This document shows positions 8,339 to 16,760 of a stretch of DNA of 64,000 bases, piece after piece. The translations under genes were made by a program, and so were the position numbers. The DNA comes from Bacillus salipaludis (GTDB lineage Bacteria > Bacillota > Bacilli > Bacillales_B > DSM-18226). Where the stretch lies: contig NZ_SMYO01000002.1 in NCBI RefSeq assembly GCF_004358205.1, forward strand, positions 62,001 through 126,000. Reading direction: 5' to 3'. The notes beneath the pieces are model-generated. The model did no database searches. It saw only the letters and a list, made by a program, of their open reading frames with translations, and was not told the DNA's origin. How positions within the stretch are numbered: the stretch's first letter is position 1; each line of letters begins with the position of its first letter.

Positions 8339-8935
8339 ATGAAAAAGTCCACTTTAAGTGAAATTAAGAGGGGTCAAGCCATCTCCTTTCGTATCCCTTC
8401 GGATACACCCGATCATTTAGTTAAGCAACTGCAAAGTTTAAAGGAGACGGAGAGAAGAAACTTCTCAAGTAAAATCGCTGACTTTGTCATGCAGGGTGTG
8501 GCGAGTTCTTATGCAAGGGAGAAGGAAACCATCACGATTCCCCTCCCGCATAAGCTAAGTAAGTCACAGCGGGATTGGCTGAAGCATGAACATTCCCTTG
8601 CCCTAATGGGAAGCATTGTTTATCATCTATTATCTGACCCTGTAAGGTCAACCGCACTGCTTGCATCGTTAAATAGCAGCTCATTAGATATTGATGAGGC
8701 GTTGTACCTTCAGGAAGAACCAGAAGAGGTCATCTCTCCTGCCAGATCCGCTTTTCCAGTAATGGAAGAAACAGCAACTGCCTCGGAGTCAGACCTTGAA
8801 GATGACTTAAGCACATTTGATTGGGATAACATATCGCAAGGTCAACCGCACGACGCCAAAGAAGAAACAAAACAAGAAGTGGAGAGTAACCTGGACGACC
8901 TGCTCGGTGATTTCCTTGCGAGTATGAATAAATAA
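8339..8935 (+). CDS. parR: ParR-like centromere-binding protein
   Basis: 198 residues. Residues ~13-55 (beginning QAISFRIPSDTP, then two predicted helices) fit a ribbon-helix-helix fold, the DNA-binding fold of ParR. The C-terminal third is strongly acidic (EEPEEV, SDLEDDL, NLDDLLGDFL) and ends in a short amphipathic helix, where ParR proteins usually contact the actin filament. It is encoded directly downstream of parM. I infer the function from position plus fold pattern; overall sequence similarity in this family is low. A palindromic repeat begins right after the stop codon. Confidence 0.65.
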   Translation: MKKSTLSEIKRGQAISFRIPSDTPDHLVKQLQSLKETERRNFSSKIADFVMQGVASSYAREKETITIPLPHKLSKSQRDWLKHEHSLALMGSIVYHLLSDPVRSTALLASLNSSSLDIDEALYLQEEPEEVISPARSAFPVMEETATASESDLEDDLSTFDWDNISQGQPHDAKEETKQEVESNLDDLLGDFLASMNK

Positions 8936-8982
8936 TTCGACAAAATTCGGGTGGTGCCTGTCACCAGCCGAATTTTGTCGAA
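8936..8982. repeat. Dispersed palindrome, GGTGCCTGTCACC family (copy 2, long form)
   Basis: Two 21-bp arms (one mismatch) around CCTGT. The outer arms read TTCGACAAAATTCGG and its complement; the centre is TGGTGCCTGTCACCA. It starts on the base after the parR stop codon. Copy 1 (3019) shares the centre and the GTCGAA edge. Confidence 0.8.
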
Positions 8983-8995
8983 CATCAATTTCCAG

Positions 8996-9024
8996 TTGAC
9001 GTTTTTCCACATGTTCTTTATGAT
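8996..9024 (+). promoter_or_regulatory. Sigma-A promoter of queF
   Basis: TTGACG, a 17-bp spacer, then TATGAT. A transcript would begin near 9031, just ahead of the preQ1 riboswitch. Confidence 0.75.
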
Positions 9025-9055
9025 TAGGAAGAATTATATACTCGTGTTTGACGAG

Positions 9056-9137
9056 AGAGGTTCATAGCGGAAACCCTCTATAAAAAACTATGGATACATG
9101 ACGATTATGCCATGTCCATATGGGACATGGCTTTTTT
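9056..9137 (+). ncRNA. preQ1-I riboswitch with terminator
   Basis: AGAGGTTC, then ACCCTCTATAAAAAACTA, is the class I preQ1 aptamer (9056-9093). It is followed by the hairpin GCCATGTCC / GGACATGGC and a six-T run (9109-9137). Binding of the queuosine precursor preQ1 would favour the terminator and shut off queF. Confidence 0.93.
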
Positions 9138-9174
9138 GTTTTTAATATTGATATTTTTTACAGGAGGTCTTTTT

Positions 9175-9675
9175 ATGTCTGGCAGAAACCATGAAGAAGG
9201 TTTAAAGGATTTAACTTTATTAGGAAATCAGAATACACAGTATTCCTTTGAATATGCACCTGAAGTTTTAGAGGCAGTAGATAATCTCCATGTCGATCGG
9301 GATTACTTTGTGAAATTTAACTGTCCGGAGTTCACAAGTCTTTGTCCATTAACAAAGCAGCCCGATTTTGCAACCATGTATATTTCTTATATTCCAGATA
9401 AAAAAATCGTCGAAAGCAAATCATTGAAATTATACCTTTTCAGCTTCCGAAATCACGGTGATTTCCATGAGGACTGCGTCAATATAATTATGAACGACTT
9501 AATTAAGTTGCTTGATCCACGCTATATCGAGGTGTGGGGGAAATTCACACCGCGCGGCGGCATTTCGATTGATCCATGGTGCAATTATGGCAAACCAGGA
9601 ACGAAATATGAAGAAATGGCTCAATTCCGCTTAATGAATCATGATCTATATCCGGAAAAAGTGGATAATCGATAA
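9175..9675 (+). CDS. queF: NADPH-dependent 7-cyano-7-deazaguanine reductase
   Basis: 166 residues, equal to the short (unimodular) QueF of Bacillus. The enzyme reduces the nitrile preQ0 to the amine preQ1 with NADPH in the queuosine pathway. The catalytic Cys57 (EFTSLCP) and Asp64 are present, and the family motif with E and S/T residues after [11 protein letters not shown] is visible. I start it at ATG 9175 because AGGAGG lies directly upstream; the frame is open back to 9112, but that part is the riboswitch terminator. It is controlled by the preQ1 riboswitch. Confidence 0.95.
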   Translation: MSGRNHEEGLKDLTLLGNQNTQYSFEYAPEVLEAVDNLHVDRDYFVKFNCPEFTSLCPLTKQPDFATMYISYIPDKKIVESKSLKLYLFSFRNHGDFHEDCVNIIMNDLIKLLDPRYIEVWGKFTPRGGISIDPWCNYGKPGTKYEEMAQFRLMNHDLYPEKVDNR

Positions 9676-9682
9676 AACAAAG

Positions 9683-9716
9683 ACAGTCACCAGTTTTAAA
9701 AGCTGGTGACTGTTTT
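9683..9716. terminator. Shared terminator of queF and gdhA
   Basis: Stem ACAGTCACCAG / CTGGTGACTGT with T runs on both strands. It lies between convergent genes. Confidence 0.85.
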
Positions 9717-9737
9717 TATTCATAGCTTCAGGTCGTT

Positions 9738-11129
<1,392 letters not shown>

Positions 11130-11173
11130 CTACCCCAATTTTTCTTTTTATTTTTTAAATTATTGGAATTATT

Positions 11174-11193
11174 ATTATAAAATATTTTATAAT
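11174..11193. promoter_or_regulatory. Perfect 20-bp palindrome between gdhA and the LysR gene
   Basis: ATTATAAAATATTTTATAAT sits in the middle of the divergent intergenic region. LysR regulators bind such AT-rich dyads with a T-N11-A core. Binding is inferred. Confidence 0.45.
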
Positions 11194-11250
11194 GGAGAAA
11201 TAATCGAATCAATATAAATAATAGATTAGAATCATGCTGAATTGAGATGA

Positions 11251-12171
11251 ATGGTGGTTAGTGCTGTGGAATTAAGGCAAATACAGTATTTTATCGAAGT
11301 TGCAAAGCGTGAACATATGACAGAGGCTGCGCAGAAATTAAATGTCGCACAGTCCGCAATAAGCCGGCAAATTGTTAATTTAGAATCAGAGCTTGGGGTT
11401 GACTTGTTTTTCCGAGAAGGCAGGAATGTTCGATTAACGCCAATAGGGAAAATATTTCTTGAACATATGGAACAGGCATTAAAGGTGATTGAAAATGGGC
11501 TGAGAGAGGTTGAAGAGTATCTTGACCCGGAAAATGGGGTCATTCGAATTGGTTTTCCCAGCAGCCTTGCAGCCCATACACTGCCAACTGCCATATCGGC
11601 TTTTCGCGAACGCTATCCACTAGTGAAATTCCACCTGCGGCAAAGCTCCTACCATTCTTTAATTGATGGAGTGATCAAAGGTGATATTGATATGGCCTTA
11701 ATTGGCCCGGTACCAAAACATGAGGCGAAAGTACAGGGAAGCACCTTATTCACGGATAGTATTGTTGCACTTTTGCCGGTGGATCATCGTCTTGCAGGGC
11801 AGCGTACTTTGAAGCTAAATCAACTGCGGGAGGAATCATTTGTTTTGTTCCCTCCGAAATTTATCTTAAATGAAATCATTGTAAATGCGTGCAGACAGCT
11901 AGGGTTTGAGCCAAAGGTGTCATTTGAAGGAGAGGATATTGATGCAATTAAAGGCTTAGTTTCTGCTGGTTTGGGAGTGACGTTGATTCCTGAGATTACA
12001 TTAGTGGACAGCCTGCCGCGCGGAACAGTTAAAATTCCCGTGATGGAACCGTCAGTGACTCGTTCCGTTGGGGTCATCATCCCCCGTGACCGTGACTTAC
12101 TTCCAACAGAGAAATTGTTTTATGAGTTTTTAAAGGAATTTTTCTCGATGTTGGAAGGATATCAAAACTAA
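11251..12171 (+). CDS. LysR-family transcriptional regulator, GltC-like
   Basis: 306 residues. The N-terminal winged HTH (residues ~6-65, AAQKLNVAQSAISRQIVNLE) is followed by a periplasmic-binding-like effector domain (IRIGFPSS from ~95). Long runs (AQSAISRQI, EGEDIDAIKGLVSAG) match B. subtilis GltC, the glutamate synthase activator, which senses 2-oxoglutarate and glutamate. The start may be GTG at 11266, giving VELRQIQYF like the GltC N-terminus; the GGTGG at 11252 would be its ribosome site. Unlike B. subtilis, the divergent partner is gdhA, not gltAB. A target switch to gdhA is inferred from position. Confidence 0.8.
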   Translation: MVVSAVELRQIQYFIEVAKREHMTEAAQKLNVAQSAISRQIVNLESELGVDLFFREGRNVRLTPIGKIFLEHMEQALKVIENGLREVEEYLDPENGVIRIGFPSSLAAHTLPTAISAFRERYPLVKFHLRQSSYHSLIDGVIKGDIDMALIGPVPKHEAKVQGSTLFTDSIVALLPVDHRLAGQRTLKLNQLREESFVLFPPKFILNEIIVNACRQLGFEPKVSFEGEDIDAIKGLVSAGLGVTLIPEITLVDSLPRGTVKIPVMEPSVTRSVGVIIPRDRDLLPTEKLFYEFLKEFFSMLEGYQN

Positions 12172-12173
12172 AA

Positions 12174-12212
12174 AAGACCCTGTACCAAATTAATTGGCCA
12201 GGGTCTTCCTTT
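12174..12212. terminator. Bidirectional terminator between the LysR and cyclase genes
   Basis: Stem AAGACCCTG / CAGGGTCTT with an inner CCAA/TTGG pairing, then CCTTTTT. It lies between convergent genes. Confidence 0.8.
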
Positions 12213-13469
12213 TTATACAAGCTGGTGGTTTGTTTCGCTTACTTTTGCTCCATTCGCCGACGATAAACGGTTTCTGCCTAACTGTTTCGACTGCAGCAGC
12301 AATTGATCAGCATACACATATCCTTTTTCCATTGAGACTATTTCATTTACTTTAAAGAAATACAGTCCAAATGAAGAGGTATAGTGTATCGTGGCTGTTT
12401 CGCCCTTATACTCAACATTAACTTCACTAGTTTCAAGGCTCTGCAGGATGGTTTCAACTAAAGCGGCACATTGTTCAAAATGCCGATGCCGAAGAAACAA
12501 CGTAAATTCTTCTCCGCCGCTCCGAAACAAATAATCGTCCATCAAAATATAGCTTTTTAATGTGGCTGCAAAATGCTGAATAACCTGATCACCGACAGCA
12601 TGGTTATAGTTATCATTAATTTGCTTAAACTTATCAATATCAGCGACAACAATTCCGAGATATTCACCAGTTTGATTCAATTCCTCCATCTTTTTGTCCA
12701 TAAAGGCCCGGTTAAACACCCCAGTCAAAAAGTCGGTATAGGCCATTTGCTCAAACCGATCCCGTTCAATCTTATTTTGAATATGTTGTGATTTTGAAAC
12801 GAAGGAAAGGCTAACTAGATAATTAAGAATAAACAGACTGATCAGCATCTCCCATTTTTGTTCCTGGAGAAATAGAAATAATAGACCGTTTGTGAACGAT
12901 AATTTCCCCATATCAAGCACGCTTCTGCTTTTGAAAAAATCGATCGCTTCCTTGCCCGTCTTAATATCGCCTAGGAAATAGAAGATTAAAATGAGATAAA
13001 GATCAGACAGGACTGAGGTAACTGTTACGAGTAAAAACATTAAAATCCAAAAGCCGAATGGGACTCCCTGAAATTTTGGATAGTAAGTATGAAATAAATA
13101 AAAAGCAATTGAATTATTCAATACAAAAGCACCGATATTATAAAATGTATCGGTAAATTCATGGGGATCGGCTGTTTTAGTTATTTTCTTATAAAAAAAG
13201 ACAATAAAGCGATAAAAGGTTTCAAAAATAAACAACCCTAGTGGGCCGGTAAATAATCCAATCGATAAGCTATAGGAAATTCCATAATCAACGGATGTAC
13301 TTCCATTTTTGCTTGTAATCCGCAGGTGATGATAGAGGCAGGAAAATAACAAATACAAAAGGAAAGCCTTCATGTAGAGGTTATTTTCAATGCTAATAGG
13401 TCTGGAGCCTATTGCGGCAGCCAATGAAGCAAAAAATAGTAAAAACGTTAAGATATTGGCCTTTAACAT
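12213..13469 (-). CDS. Membrane-bound diguanylate cyclase (GGDEF)
   Basis: 418 residues. Several hydrophobic segments occupy residues ~1-225, followed by a GGDEF domain with the active-site loop G318-G-E-E-F322 intact, so it should make c-di-GMP from two GTP. The residues that would form the RxxD inhibitory site are LMDD, so product feedback is probably absent. The N-terminal membrane domain may sense an unknown signal. A purine-rich ribosome site precedes ATG 13469. It is a single gene, with 438 bp of non-coding DNA upstream. Confidence 0.85.
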   Translation of the reverse strand: MLKANILTFLLFFASLAAAIGSRPISIENNLYMKAFLLYLLFSCLYHHLRITSKNGSTSVDYGISYSLSIGLFTGPLGLFIFETFYRFIVFFYKKITKTADPHEFTDTFYNIGAFVLNNSIAFYLFHTYYPKFQGVPFGFWILMFLLVTVTSVLSDLYLILIFYFLGDIKTGKEAIDFFKSRSVLDMGKLSFTNGLLFLFLQEQKWEMLISLFILNYLVSLSFVSKSQHIQNKIERDRFEQMAYTDFLTGVFNRAFMDKKMEELNQTGEYLGIVVADIDKFKQINDNYNHAVGDQVIQHFAATLKSYILMDDYLFRSGGEEFTLFLRHRHFEQCAALVETILQSLETSEVNVEYKGETATIHYTSSFGLYFFKVNEIVSMEKGYVYADQLLLQSKQLGRNRLSSANGAKVSETNHQLV

Positions 13470-13907
13470 CGTAATTTGCTTCCCCTTCCCCAGACTATAT
13501 CTCCCATTTTACCGTAAATCACCTTAGGGTGCATAAGTATTTTCAGATAAATCAAACTTTCAATTTGTGGAATATATCCAAAAGCCATTCATATATATTG
13601 ACGGTGCGTGCCGCCAATATATAGTCGGAATATTAATACGAATAATGGTTCTAGGCATGATTATTGTGCTATGATTAGTGCTAATCTTTATTTTAAGGAT
13701 TTTTCCTAAATAATTACAATTCTATTTTAGTTAAATTACTTTATAATAATGGAGTAACGTCATATAATATAGATGCTAAATTTTTCGAGCGTTTTTGCAA
13801 AAAGAATTATAAATCTTGTAATCTACCTCCAGATAGTGTTGATATAAATCGAATATTGTAGAATGTGAGAACGGACTAGGGAACGAAGGAATGAGGAGAT
13901 GGAAAAA
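13470..13907. other. 438-bp intergenic region between divergent genes
   Basis: AT-rich and without a credible gene. It contains an inverted repeat at 13593-13622 (ATATATTGACGG / CCGCCAATATAT, one mismatch, loop TGCGTG) with no T run. The promoters of the diguanylate cyclase and the ATP-grasp gene must lie here, but I see no convincing consensus pair. Confidence 0.5.
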
Positions 13908-15092
13908 GTGAGTAATAAGGCAGTCATTTTGGGGTGTAACTATTATATCGGATTAAGTGTCATCCGCTGCTTGGGTGTGCACGGGATCCAAACAGTTGCG
14001 GTTGATTATTCAGAGGAAAATACGTATGGAGCGAAATCGAAATATACATCAGAGCGGCTGATTGCTCCTCATTATAAAAATGAATCGAAACAATTCATTC
14101 AGTTTTTAATTGATTACGCGAAAAAACAAAGTGCGAAACCGGTGTTATTTCCATGTCATGATTCCTATTTGGAAGTCATTGATGAATACTTAGATGAAAT
14201 CAGAAAATACTACTTGATCCCGCAGACGGAACAAGGCTTATATACGAAGGCCATGAATAAAGAAGTATTGCACCGTATTGCAATGGAAAAAGGTGTGAAT
14301 GTACCGGAAACGGTTCGGGTAAACGAAGAAAATCTTTTTGAAAAAGTAGAAAGCATCTTGAAATACCCATGTATCGTAAAACCAACCGATTCCCCTACCT
14401 TCGTGGCCAAATTTAGAAGGAAACTTTTTAAGGTCCATAATCGTCAAGAATTACAGGAAGCATTGGCCAAAGCAGAAGAAGCGGGCTTAGAAGTCATTAT
14501 ACAAAGAATTATTCCAGGATTCGATGATCATATGCACACCTTTGATGCGTATTTAAACCAGGATTCGAAGGTGTCCCACTGGGCAACCTTCCAAAAGTTC
14601 CGCCAGTATCCGATCAATTTTGGCGCATCTGTTTATACCGGCCAAAAATATATTCCGGAGCTGTATGAAATTGGCGGGAAATTTTTAGAGGAAATCGGCT
14701 GGAAGGGGTTTGCCGAAATTGAATTTAAAAAGGATGCCAATACAGGCAAGTTTTATTTAATTGAAATCAATGCACGTACGACAAATTTTAATACGTTAAT
14801 TAATAAAATTGGCTTGAATATGCCATACATTGCCTACCGCGAGCTAACCGGCAATCCACTGCCGCCTAAGGCAATCAAAGAAAATACCGGTCAGGTTTTC
14901 TGGTATGGCTATGAAGATATGCTTGCTGTGAAGGATTATATTAAAACAGGACAGTTGACCGTCCCGCAGGTTGTGAAATCGCTGTTTAAAAAACATGCCT
15001 ACGCAATTTGGGATTGGAAGGATCCAAAACCAGGGATTTCTTATGCGGGAATCATAGCCGGTAAATTTACGAAGAAATTTTTGAAAAAGTAA
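13908..15092 (+). CDS. ATP-grasp carboxylate-amine ligase, D-aspartate-ligase type
   Basis: 394 residues from GTG 13908, chosen because GAGGAG sits 9 bp upstream; the ATG at 13899 abuts that ribosome site. The N-terminal pre-ATP-grasp domain (VILGCNYYIGLSVIRCLG) is followed by the ATP-binding domain (YPCIVKPTDSPTF at ~150) and the metal-binding FYLIEINAR at ~285. Enzymes of this shape join a carboxylate to an amine with ATP; a known group is the D-aspartate ligase that builds the Enterococcus and Lactococcus cross-bridge. The downstream Mur ligase, racemase and asparagine synthase support that reading, but the true substrates are unknown. A terminator follows, so it may be transcribed partly on its own. 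Confidence 0.7.
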   Translation: MSNKAVILGCNYYIGLSVIRCLGVHGIQTVAVDYSEENTYGAKSKYTSERLIAPHYKNESKQFIQFLIDYAKKQSAKPVLFPCHDSYLEVIDEYLDEIRKYYLIPQTEQGLYTKAMNKEVLHRIAMEKGVNVPETVRVNEENLFEKVESILKYPCIVKPTDSPTFVAKFRRKLFKVHNRQELQEALAKAEEAGLEVIIQRIIPGFDDHMHTFDAYLNQDSKVSHWATFQKFRQYPINFGASVYTGQKYIPELYEIGGKFLEEIGWKGFAEIEFKKDANTGKFYLIEINARTTNFNTLINKIGLNMPYIAYRELTGNPLPPKAIKENTGQVFWYGYEDMLAVKDYIKTGQLTVPQVVKSLFKKHAYAIWDWKDPKPGISYAGIIAGKFTKKFLKK

Positions 15093-15097
15093 GCAAG

Positions 15098-15118
15098 GTG
15101 ATTGGAGCGGAAATCAAC
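15098..15118. repeat. Short (ends-only) copy of the GTTGATT-AATCAAC element
   Basis: GTGATTGGAGCGGAAATCAAC joins the left end and right end of the long element found at 46128-46319. It lies between the ATP-grasp stop and its terminator. Confidence 0.6.
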
Positions 15119-15128
15119 ACAATCAAAA

Positions 15129-15164
15129 AACTGGACCTTATTTGGTCCAGTTCATCTTTTTATT
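15129..15164 (+). terminator. Terminator after the ATP-grasp gene
   Basis: Perfect stem AACTGGACC / GGTCCAGTT, then CATCTTTTTATTGTTTTT. It separates the ATP-grasp gene from the murE-like gene. Confidence 0.75.
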
Positions 15165-15206
15165 GTTTTTCTTAAAACTTACTAGAATAAAAATGGAGTT
15201 GATTAC

Positions 15207-16688
15207 ATGTTATTAACGGATGTTGTTAAAGACCTTGAATTTGAACCAATTAAGGGAGAATTAGACAGGGAAGTAAACTCCATTGCCTATGATTCTAGGG
15301 AAGTAGTGGAAAATGGTCTCTTTGTAGCGATTTCTGGTTTTAAGGTCGATGGCCACCAATTTATTGAAAAAGCAATTGAAATGGGTGCGACAACTATCAT
15401 TGTAGAAAAGGATATTTGGGTTGAGGACTATGTAACCATCTTAAAGGTGGCAGACTCCCGCAAGGCGTTAGCCAGAGTTTCAGCTAACTTTTACAATAAT
15501 CCAACAGAAAAATTAAATTTAATTGGGATTACGGGAACGAACGGAAAAACCTCGATTACCTATTTTCTGAAATCCATTTTTGAAGAAGCTAAAAAATCAG
15601 TAGGGCTTATTGGTACAATTGGAACGGTCATTGACAATAAACTCATGAAGAATCAAAATACAACACCGGAGTCGTTAAACCTGCAAAAAATCTTTACCGA
15701 TATGGTTGAAGCTGGTACGGATGATTGCATTATGGAGGTCTCCTCCCATGCGCTCAGCCTAAACAGGGTTGCCTATAGCAACTTTAATACAGGGATTTTC
15801 ACCAATCTTACCCCAGATCATTTAGAGCTGCACCATAATATGGAAGATTATTTCCAAGCGAAGGCTCTTTTATTTGATATGACGCAGGATTACAATATCA
15901 TCAATAACGATGACCCTTATGGAAAGCGGCTCATTGATAAAATAAAGGATTATGATACGACCCTGATGACGTATGGAATGGATTCCGATGCCGATATCTA
16001 TGCATCTGATATTCGCTATTTTGCTGACTATACTCTTTATACTGCCAATACCCCAAGAGGAAACATCGAAGTTAGAGTGAACATTCCCGGGGATATTTAT
16101 GTGTATAACAGTTTAGCTGCGATTGCTTGTGCGTACTGTCACAAGATTGATCTGCAAACTATTCAAAAGGGAATCCGCAACCTTGAAGGGATTAAAGGCC
16201 GGATGGAAGTGGTCTTTAAGGACAAGGATTATAAAATCGTAATTGATTTTGCTCATACAGAAGATGGATTGGAAAAGGCCCTCACATCCCTTAGACCTTA
16301 CACAAAAGGCAAATTAATTGTGGTCTTTGGTGTCTATGCGCCTGATAGTGAAATTGGTAGATTGAAGCGTAAGGCGATGGGTAAAACAGCGGCCAAATTT
16401 GCTGATTTAGCCATTGTCACTTCCGATAATCCAAAGGATTTAGATCCAAATTTCATTATTGACGAAATTGTGGAAGCAGTTGAGGAAGAGAATGGAAACT
16501 ATAAAGTTTTTGTTGACCGTTTAGAAGCTATTCAATATGCGATTCATGTCAGCACGGAAGAAGATACGATCCTCATTGCCGGAAAAGGACATGAAACGGC
16601 CCAAATCGTCGGCAAAAAGGAAATTCCTTTTAATGAAGCGGAAATTGTAAAGGAAACGTTAAAGAATCGTAAACTATTAGTGTTTTAA
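15207..16688 (+). CDS. MurE-like Mur ligase with altered substrate motifs
   Basis: 493 residues with all three Mur ligase domains: the MurE-type N-domain (IAYDSREVVENGLFVAISG), the P-loop GITGTNGKT at 107-115, VSSHALSL, Asp347-Phe-Ala-His350 (DYAHT in MurE) and the C-terminal GKGHE at 459-463. It should add an amino acid to a UDP-MurNAc-dipeptide-like acceptor using ATP. The residues that select meso-DAP are not standard: DNPR is DNPK (407-410), and the GGDRD-type loop reads GVYAPDSEIG (~375). A second amino-acid specificity, for example lysine, is therefore likely. It is followed by the asparagine synthase after 72 bp. Confidence 0.75.
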   Translation: MLLTDVVKDLEFEPIKGELDREVNSIAYDSREVVENGLFVAISGFKVDGHQFIEKAIEMGATTIIVEKDIWVEDYVTILKVADSRKALARVSANFYNNPTEKLNLIGITGTNGKTSITYFLKSIFEEAKKSVGLIGTIGTVIDNKLMKNQNTTPESLNLQKIFTDMVEAGTDDCIMEVSSHALSLNRVAYSNFNTGIFTNLTPDHLELHHNMEDYFQAKALLFDMTQDYNIINNDDPYGKRLIDKIKDYDTTLMTYGMDSDADIYASDIRYFADYTLYTANTPRGNIEVRVNIPGDIYVYNSLAAIACAYCHKIDLQTIQKGIRNLEGIKGRMEVVFKDKDYKIVIDFAHTEDGLEKALTSLRPYTKGKLIVVFGVYAPDSEIGRLKRKAMGKTAAKFADLAIVTSDNPKDLDPNFIIDEIVEAVEEENGNYKVFVDRLEAIQYAIHVSTEEDTILIAGKGHETAQIVGKKEIPFNEAEIVKETLKNRKLLVF

Positions 16689-16760
16689 TAGAGATGGATA
16701 AAAAAACTTTTACTCTTATTCCATAATTATTCAAAGCAGAACGAAAGGTGATAATTAACT

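Noticed and set aside
11232..11594. Minus-strand frame of 120 codons over the LysR gene
   Set aside because: It lies entirely opposite a clearly conserved gene, with Ser/Cys-rich antisense-type composition and no ribosome site.
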